Assembly: GCA_022410635.1 (NCBI GenBank)
Contig: JAJVDF010000193.1
Location: forward strand, 372,646 to 436,645
Source: Tretioscincus oriximinensis
Lineage: Eukaryota; Chordata; Lepidosauria; Squamata; Gymnophthalmidae
Direction: 5' to 3'
DNA: 64,000 nucleotides
The notes under the pieces: generated by a model
What the model was told of the DNA's origin: nothing
The model's database searches: none
Seen by the model: only the letters and a program-made list of their open reading frames with translations
Position numbers and translations under genes: made by a program
Shown here: piece after piece, positions 51,701-60,700 of the stretch
Layout: each line of letters opens with the position of its first letter
Numbering within the stretch: the stretch's first letter is position 1

Positions 51701-54700
51701 AGATTAATGGTAGATAAAGGTTTTGCCTTCTTCTTCAACTTGGGAATGCCCAGAAGCAATTGGTGGACCATTATATTTGTCAGAATGGTGGACTAGATGA
51801 GCGGTGGTCCAATTCAGCATCGCTCTACTTATGACTTCTCTACGAAAGCTCACACTACTTAACTTTTTCTTATTAGTCTCTAAGGTATTACGAGACCCCC
51901 TTGCTAGATCATCAGTATCTATACAGTGATACTAGACCGTGTAATGTTGATCCAAGTAATCACCCTTAAAAGGATTTAATATGAAATGTGCATGAACAAC
52001 AATGTCAGATATATGTTGCAAAAGGAAGTTCCCAAATTGCCAAAAAGTACTTGTTGTTACCATGTCTCAATTTGCTACAGCATCAGGTTCCTCAACACAA
52101 TTACATAAGAACATAGGAAGAGCCCTGCTGAAAGGGGCCAGAGCCCATCTAGTCCAGCACTGTCCCACAGAGTGGCCCACCAATTGCTTATGGGCAGTAT
52201 GAAACAGAAGAAGGCAAAATAGGCACCTGTTCATGACTCCCTGCAAATGGTATTTCAGGAGTCCTGCCTGTTGCTCCATCCCGGAGGCAGCATCAAAAGA
52301 TCCATCCCAGTAACTATTTATACCCTTGGTGTCCACAAACTTGTCTTATCCTGTCTTAAAGATATCAAGGCTGCTAGCTACCACCAGCTCTTCTGGAAGT
52401 AAATTCCACAGGCCGGTGACCCTCTGGGTGAAAAAATCCTTTCCTTTGTCCGTTCTTCTACCCCAATAGAAAACTATGTAATTGTTGTGGGATGCAATTT
52501 TGCACCCTGAATGGAAATATTCCTTTTCTCACTGAAAGATGCTTCCTTGCTCAGACGTGGAAGTGATTGCCCCAACAGTGACAACAGAAATGTCACTGTT
52601 GTGAGGTGCAGTGACATGTGTCAAGCTCTGTCAGACAGATCTCTATTTCATCAGAATATAATTTGGAATTAGGCCATGCGCAGAAAAGTAACATAATCAG
52701 TGATCAGGGATGATGGAAGTTATAATCCAGCGATATCTAGAAAGCACAGAGTTCCCCAATCATGTATTAAATGTAGGAAAACTGAATACAGAAATTGCAT
52801 ACCTACCAACCCTGATCTACGTAGGTGACGTCTAATCCTGGTGTTATTAAAATAGCCTGCCAGGTGCTTGTCTGTTAGGCTGTTGTAATTTGCAATGCAT
52901 CTGAAATAAACACATAATAGTTTATAGTTTTAAATAAACCACAGGATGATGTATTGAAAAATGTATGTAACTTAATTTATGTGCTTCCACTCCCACTCCC
53001 ACCCAGGTATAAAAGCATTTCTGTTGCACTGAATCACTTATAGTAGGGATACACCAAAGTGCCTCATAAGTAGCATGTTTAAGGGCCTATCAGCATTGAA
53101 AGAGCTCAGAACATTTTATGCNCTTACTATACTAAATTTGTGTTAGTAAATTCGCTTGATCTAGAATAGCGTGCACCTGCAGCAATTAAGACAATGCATG
53201 CTACTGAGCAGTTCACTCAGATTCTGTATACAAGTTAATATAACACTACTTAATCTGGGACAGACAATATAGATATCGTACTATTTGCACTATTTCCATG
53301 CAGACGATGTGGACTTCTGAGCTCCTTAAACTGGATTAATAGGTTTGTGCATAACACACACACACAGATATTCAGAATAGCATATAGCCATGAGTGATGA
53401 AGAAGAGGAAGAAGGAAGAAGAAGAAAGAGAAGGAGAAGGAGAAGAAAGAGAAGAAAGAGAAGGAGAATTGGTTTTTATACACCGCTTTTCCCAACCTGA
53501 AGGGAATCAAAGTGGCTTACATAACCTTCTATTCTTCTCTTCACAATAGACACCTTGTGAAGTAGGTGTGGCCAAGAGAGCTCTGAAGAACTGTGACTAG
53601 CCCAAGGGCACTCAGCTGATTTTTGTGGAGGAGTGCAGAATCGAGTCGAACACTTTTCTAATCACTACACCAGGCTAGTAACTAGCTACTACTCAGGGAC
53701 CTTCCAGTATTAAAAGGATTAACAAAGTTCAGCTAAACAGTTTAGTTTTTCAGTATCAAGTAATTTAAGTAAACATATCCTAATTAAAATGATGGTTACT
53801 GTTAATTTGGAGTTTCTTCATTTTTTCACTTCTTTTACTGAAAACCTTTTAGGGGGGTTTTCTGTGACTGACAATCACTTCAGGTGCTTCAAGTATCAAA
53901 TCAAGCAATATCTCACTTGTAAAACAAAATTTCAGTCTATTCAGTATATCGGGCACTGAGTTCTGGTTCTCCATTGCTGAGCAGAATCACAAATGCAACT
54001 TCACAGTACGCAGCTGACATTTGTATAAAGCACAAGGATCAATCAAGCCAGGCTTTTCGTTCCTGTAAGCACTACACAGAGGTAAAAAAATAACATACAA
54101 GTCTCATCTTGCTGCATCCTCATTCACATCGTTGGCCATAAACCCTTCGGCTTCTTGCCTCCTGGGGCTTGGCAGAATGATGTCTCAAAGTTATTTTTAT
54201 CTTGCCAGAAACACAGGCTACATTTGCCCAAATGAACAAAGCAGCATGAAAGCAGCTTTGAGGAGGTAGCATGCAGACACATGATCCCTGCCCACTTCTA
54301 ATCCACGTATAAGGCCTTTAAAAGTATATTTCCATCCCTTTCTGTGGATTTCAATGCTGGTGTGCAGCTGCTACCACTTCTAAGCCATTTTCAAGCTTTT
54401 TTTTTTTACATTGTGACTGGATTCACACAGCGGAAAGTCTCATGTCCTAAAACTTCATGTCTGAGTTTTTCCAATCCAGGGTACTTCTTTTTCATCCCTA
54501 CAGAGTGCCACGGTAATGCTGACAAGGGGTTGTCTTTTCCCTGATTTGTATGCTGCTGTCAGAATACTGAGTTATATAAAATAACTCTGATCATTATTTG
54601 AAGCAGTTCACAGCAAATCATAATTACAAGGTTTAACATCCTGCAATAGGAAGGAAGGAAGGAACAGATTCATGGATTGAGCTGATCAAATGGCTAGGCT

Positions 54701-57700
54701 ATCCATTCGTTAGCTGAATCAGTAACAATTAAGCAACATGCAGATCATGAGTACAAAGGAATACAGATGAATCCAGATAGCCACCAAAAGTGTCCCAATA
54801 TCCTGGCACCATACTGGGATTGCTACACAAATCCTTAGCAATTCTATCATAGTCTGGGATATTACCATTATGGGAACACTGGAGCTGGATTTCCCCACAT
54901 AGTGATTTTACCTAGAATCATAGAGTCATAGAGTTGGAAAGGACCTCCAGGGCCATCAGGTCCAACCTCCCTGCTCAACACAGGATTCATTAAACCATCC
55001 CAGACAGACGACTGTCCAGTCTCTGTTTGAAGACTTCCAGAGAAGGTGAGCTCACCACCTCCTATGGCAAACTGTTCCACTAGTTTATCACCCTGACTGT
55101 TACAAAGTTTTTTCTGATATTTAATCTGAATCTACTCCTTTGCAGTTTCATCCCATTGTTTCTACTCCTTCCATATGAGATCAAGAACAATGCTGATCCC
55201 TCTGCTCTGTGGCAGCCCATCAGNTATTTGTAGACTGTTAACAGGTATCCTCTCAGTCTTCTCTTTTGCAGACTAAACATACCTAGATCCTTTAACCGTT
55301 CCTCATAAGACATGGTTTCCAGTCCACACACCATCTGTGACTGGTACTTGCTTCTGGCTTTTTCCTAATGAAAACACACCACACAAGTATGGGGCAGGTG
55401 CTTCAATTATTCTGATATTTTCACCATCAAATCATTGTAGAAGAAGGTGCCAGATCAGAAAGAGATCAGGCGTGCCAAATATTGCCCTGCCATCTGATCA
55501 CAATGGCCAAAGGCAATTACAGGATTTAAACAAGATCCCACATTTTGTTCTTTCAGATTGCATCCAGGTGGTTCTTTTTTCATACTATAATGCATTGACT
55601 ATGGAGGCGGGCAGGAATTGCCCCAGGGGACTGCAGAGATCCAGCAGTGATAGCATTACAAAGGTTCATTATCATGTNTTCCTGGTAGTACCTTTATGCA
55701 GTTTCTATAGCACGCTGTAATGTCTTTGTGCTATATTTCTCCATGTTGCCAAGACTTCCAGCCCTGACTCACAATACATTTCCTGAATTTCAGCAAGATT
55801 GGAGGCTACAGGATCAGCTACTTAATCTTGTTGGATTTGCACAAGAAACTGATGGTAGTGGGGTGAGAGCAGGGGGACTATATAATATTAGGGGCTTCCC
55901 AACAAACTCAGACAACTTTTAGTGGTGTTGTTTTTCCTTTGAATTTACCCATGCAGAAACAAGGAGAGCCAATCAGAACACGAATACAAATCATCCAGTT
56001 ACAAGCAAGGACAGCAACTCTCTTTGTATATATCAGCTGGCAGAAATGAAAGTGCAAGTCTTTAATGTTATAAGCAGACATACTGCTAGAGAAAACAACA
56101 ATCTGGGTGCAGCCTCTGTCTGGAAGCAGCCCAATACATTCTTTCCAGAACAACATTTCAAAGTCAATAGACTTTACAGTAAGTTCATTTTTTGGTTTCA
56201 CAATAATCTCATAGGTAACCAATACTAGATAAATTAAACTTTAAACAGGCAATTTAGTCTGATGTGTTATGCCCAGTGATTAAATACAGGCACTATGGCA
56301 ACTGTTTTATGTTACTTTCTTTTTCCTGTTGTTTGCATTTGCATCTGAAACTTCAAGATTACGGCAATTATACCAAGTACTGATTTATAATGCCTTCTGA
56401 CATGGTTGTGTTGCATGAATAGAAAGGGGAAGGGTAAATCTAACCCAATATCCTTTTGTTTACTTATTTACTTACATTTCATGGCCCAGATTAACAGGTT
56501 AAAGAGTAAGCTCAGAGATCTCTAGTATCACAGGGACAGAGCAATTCTATCTGATGATCTACACAGTACCTTATATTTAATTTCAATTTTGAATGCATTG
56601 TTCTTAACAAAACAAGCAGTGGAACTAGCACATCATGAGAACATTTGTTTGAAAAGACAGCTATAGAGTTGCAAAGTCACCTAGTGTTTTGCCTTCTTCT
56701 GTTCCAGACTACCCAGGTGCAATTGGTGGGCCACTGTGTTGAAACAGAATGATAGACTAGATGGCCTGATTCAGCAGGGCTCCTCTTATATTCTTATGAG
56801 GTTTTAGTGACTACAAAGAGCTTCTCAGAGGAATTCCTTATTACTAGTTTCTCATTTTCTTTAGCATTAAGATATACAGTATTTGAGAAACAGAATTACT
56901 TCTTGTTGTTGTCTACTTTGTTCAGTTACATCTGACTTTTTATAATCTCATGGATCACCGCAAGCCAGGCTCATATCTCCCTTTGTCTTCTGGAGTTTGC
57001 CCAGCTCATATTCACTATCTCCATAACACTGTCTTATCCATCTCAGTCTCTATTGGCTCCTTGCAATTTTGCCTTCAGCCTGAGGATATTTTCTAGTGAA
57101 TCCTGTCCTCTCATTATGTGACTAAAGTATCCACGTGTCTGTTTTGATATTGTTTCCTCCAGTTAACAATTAGGGTTTATTTTTATTTTAGCATTGTTAG
57201 ATTTGATCTGCTCACACCACAGTTTGAAAGCAATGGTTCTTCAACACACATCTTTCCTTACAGTCCAAAGTGATGTCATTCAGTTTTCAGTATACTCTCA
57301 GGTAGAATTTAGCACAAATTCTTTTGCTCGATTCAGTAGGGCTCTTGTTACGGTCATATGAATTATACAAATTTAGCCCTCTGAGTTGATGGATCTACAT
57401 GCTGTTCCTCCTTATTGAAAATTTATTAGGGATTTTTTCTCTGTGATGCTAAAAATACAGAATGCCTTCCTCCTTTTATTGATATTTTTCAAATCCTTAC
57501 AGAAAATTCCTGAGAAACTTCAGCAGATTCCACATGTTCTCTTTAGGCCTTGATTGACAATTGCCTTGTTGGTTCAAGCTAAAGGGTTCAGCATGAAGAA
57601 TGAGTTTCTAGAAAAGTACTTCAAGGCTGTATTCACATTATACCTTTAAAAACGGATTGAAAATTGCAACAGGAAGTAACAAATTGAAACCAAAATGAGG

Positions 57701-60700
57701 GCTTTGATGCAGCCAATTTGAGCTCAACATCCAATCCAGATTGCAGCCCCCATTGCACAGTGGTGAGTGCTCAGTCCGATGGGAAGCTGGAAGAACCTGT
57801 TTTTCCAACAAGGGAAGGGGGAGAGCAAGCAGCCAAGTCAGGGAATGGCTCGCTTGTTTGGCTCTTTGCAGCCTTTGTCCCTCCCTCTCTCGGGCCGTTT
57901 TGAAGGTCGCAGGGCAGCTAATAGAAGGAACCAATTTATTAAAAGCAATGAAGCCAGGGAGTGGAGAAAGGACACCCATGTCGTTTTGGNAAAATCGCTC
58001 TTGCTTGGTGCTTAATTCCCCCCTCCCTCCCGGTGAGTGATTAGGCTACTTTCTCATTGCCCCCTCCTTCCTCCCCGCAAGTGGTCAGGGTTGTTGCACT
58101 TTCCGCTCCCTCCTCTGTCCCCGTGAATGATTGGAGTTGGAACTCATCCGCCTCCCTCGAGGGTCTGGAAGAACTGGCCCAAAAAGTTATGAGCACAGCA
58201 ATCCAGCCAAGGAATGCCCCTTTCCCTAATAGCCTGAGTCTTCCATAACTTCCCGCATATGGGGATCTGCGTTGTCGGAGTACAAGTAACGCAAATGACA
58301 AAATGGAGTAGCAACGACGGGATTCCACCATGAACTGCACAGCAGAAACATATGATGAGCATTGGAGACAGTTTTTATGGTAACACAATCAGAACAGTGG
58401 CTTTGCAATCGTGGACGCATTAAAGGGTAATGTGAATGCAGCCCAAGGCACAAAAGAATACTTTAAAGTTGCCAGTCTTCAGTCCTAAAGTGTTGCCCAG
58501 AAGGCATGGCTTCTCTAACCACATGACCCAGTAGCTGAAGCATTACAAAGTACAAAAACTTTGCTTTCCCAACTTTGAGTCTGCTCCAACTATTGTTACA
58601 TTGACAGCTAGTTTTTGGCTATAGTAGATTAAGTGGTACAGACCCTAATGTGTCTATGAATTTTCCCTAGCCTGTAATTTGGGAGGTTTTTCTTTCATAT
58701 CTATTCTGATGACTGGAATTGTACTGCATAAATTTGTAAAGAAGCACAATGATANTTGCAAATTTATTTTCTATTCCCTTTCCAATTACTACTAATTACC
58801 ACTATCCTTTTATCACTGCTCTGCAATCCACCTGTACCTTTCTTGGTCCAATGCAGATTTGAGATTTTTACTCATCCTTTCTTGGTCCAATGCAGAACTG
58901 AGATTTTTACTCATCCTTGTAAATACACCCCCTTACTAACATTGAACACTCATTTGTTATCCAGTATCAAAAGGATCTTCTGGAGTTTTCCTGTTCCCTT
59001 TCAGTTTTCAATACCTTGACTAATTAAATGTCATTAGCCATGTTTGCTATCTAGTACACACTCGTATGTTTACATCACTTATGAATAAATTCAAAGAGAC
59101 AAGTCCCATTACTAAAGTTTGAAGGAATCCACTTGCTGTAGGAGAACTGCCTATGTATTTACTCTGTTCACAGTGCTTTAGCATTGACAAAGTCACCATC
59201 TGTCAACTGCAAAGACTACACCCCTGGGATCTGCAATGATCTTCCANCAATACCATAATAGACACCTAGGCACTTGGGAAGGGCCTGATGTGTAGCGAAA
59301 TTCACTCCAACATGTGATGTTTTCTTGTGATTTATTTTCACAAACAACAATAATATTAATAGGAGCACCCTAATGCTTGTTGATACAATGAACTTTAGCA
59401 TGTTAGTACTGCACAAGTTATACTTGCAGAAGCCATTTTGACTATCTCTGCTACTGAAAACTTGAAACTAACATAAATTATTTAAAAAATCACTGTGTGA
59501 ACTTTCTTGATACAATTTGCCTGAGAAAAAAACCATGAAGGTATGAGATGTTTATGAACACTGTAAATTAGAAAAATAAATATGACAAAACATTTACAAA
59601 ATAAAATACTGATAAGAAAAAGTACAGCCATGTTGGGACAAAACATCCCTTTAATATGAACCTATTAAAATTACCCATGACCTATAGGACAGTCGAGGCA
59701 AGACAAGGTAAAAGAAACTCTCACTTTGATCTGTGTTTCCCAGAGACAGAAATGAGGCTANCAATCCAACTCCATGTGCCCCAATCTGCTGGATATTTCT
59801 ATAAGGTTTCTTAGGCAAAACCAATAAATGTCTGGGAAAGATCATGACTGGAAGTCAGATACGTGCTGGTTAAAGAAAAAGCACAAAAGGAGGAGTATAG
59901 GATTATGAAGAAAGAATAGGCACTAGAGGACAGTTAAAGACAGAACAGAAAGAACAGGTAAGAAATCATTAGAGAGAGATGTTTAAAGCCAGAAGGCAGC
60001 ATAAATAAAGTGTTGGGAATCAATGACCTGCCTAAAAGACTTGGGCTAATTCATGATTGGACAATGTGACAAAATGTAGATGNCACTCAATATTCAGAAA
60101 ACTCTCAGCTTTATCTCTCTGTTTCATCTGAATCAGGACACATGGTCGAAGTGCTTGACATGTAACCGGAAGCAGTAGTGGGCTGAATAGGCGCCAATAA
60201 ATCCAGACAAGATGGACATGCAGTGCATTCTTCCATCCTATTTGCTCTGCAAGTAACCTTATGAGATAACTCACTATTCTACAGCAACACCTAAGCAAGA
60301 GAAGACTTCAAGTAGAATTCTTCTCTCTTCTAAACTGTTTCTTTCTATTCTCTATCTTCATTTTTTCATTAAAATTTACTGTATAATCTTCATTGGTTGG
60401 AATCTGATCTCGGCTCTGTTTAACTACCTCTGTGTCAGCTAATAGAACTGGTGACTTCATTTTGCCTTGTGCTTCCTTGTCATAACTATAGTTAAGCCAC
60501 AATGTTTGCTACAAGTTACTGCTTAGTCTCTTCAGGAGTCTCTTAAAGTTGTTTGCTATGTGACTAATTCACCTAACTTGGAATTCTATTTTCTATATGC
60601 CTTTTTTTATTTGAAAACCATTGNTATTTAAATCATTCAAAGGACTTTCTCCTGCGATAGGGTTCCGTTGTCTGTTAAACTAAATGCACAGTCTTTAAAT

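Larger units (their letters stand above)
50463..52806 (-). other. ERICH3: ERICH3 intron 2
   Basis: Carries a short TA-flanked MITE (50890-50963), a plus-strand CR1 3' part (51193-51835), a repeat fragment (51838-51915) and a minus-strand CR1 fragment (52100-52470). Nothing recognised in 52480-52800. Confidence 0.8.

Noticed and set aside
57638..58453. Several open frames of 60-115 codons and a CpG-rich look suggesting a gene or promoter
   Set aside because: They lie wholly inside a TIR-bounded element, overlap each other on both strands and match nothing.
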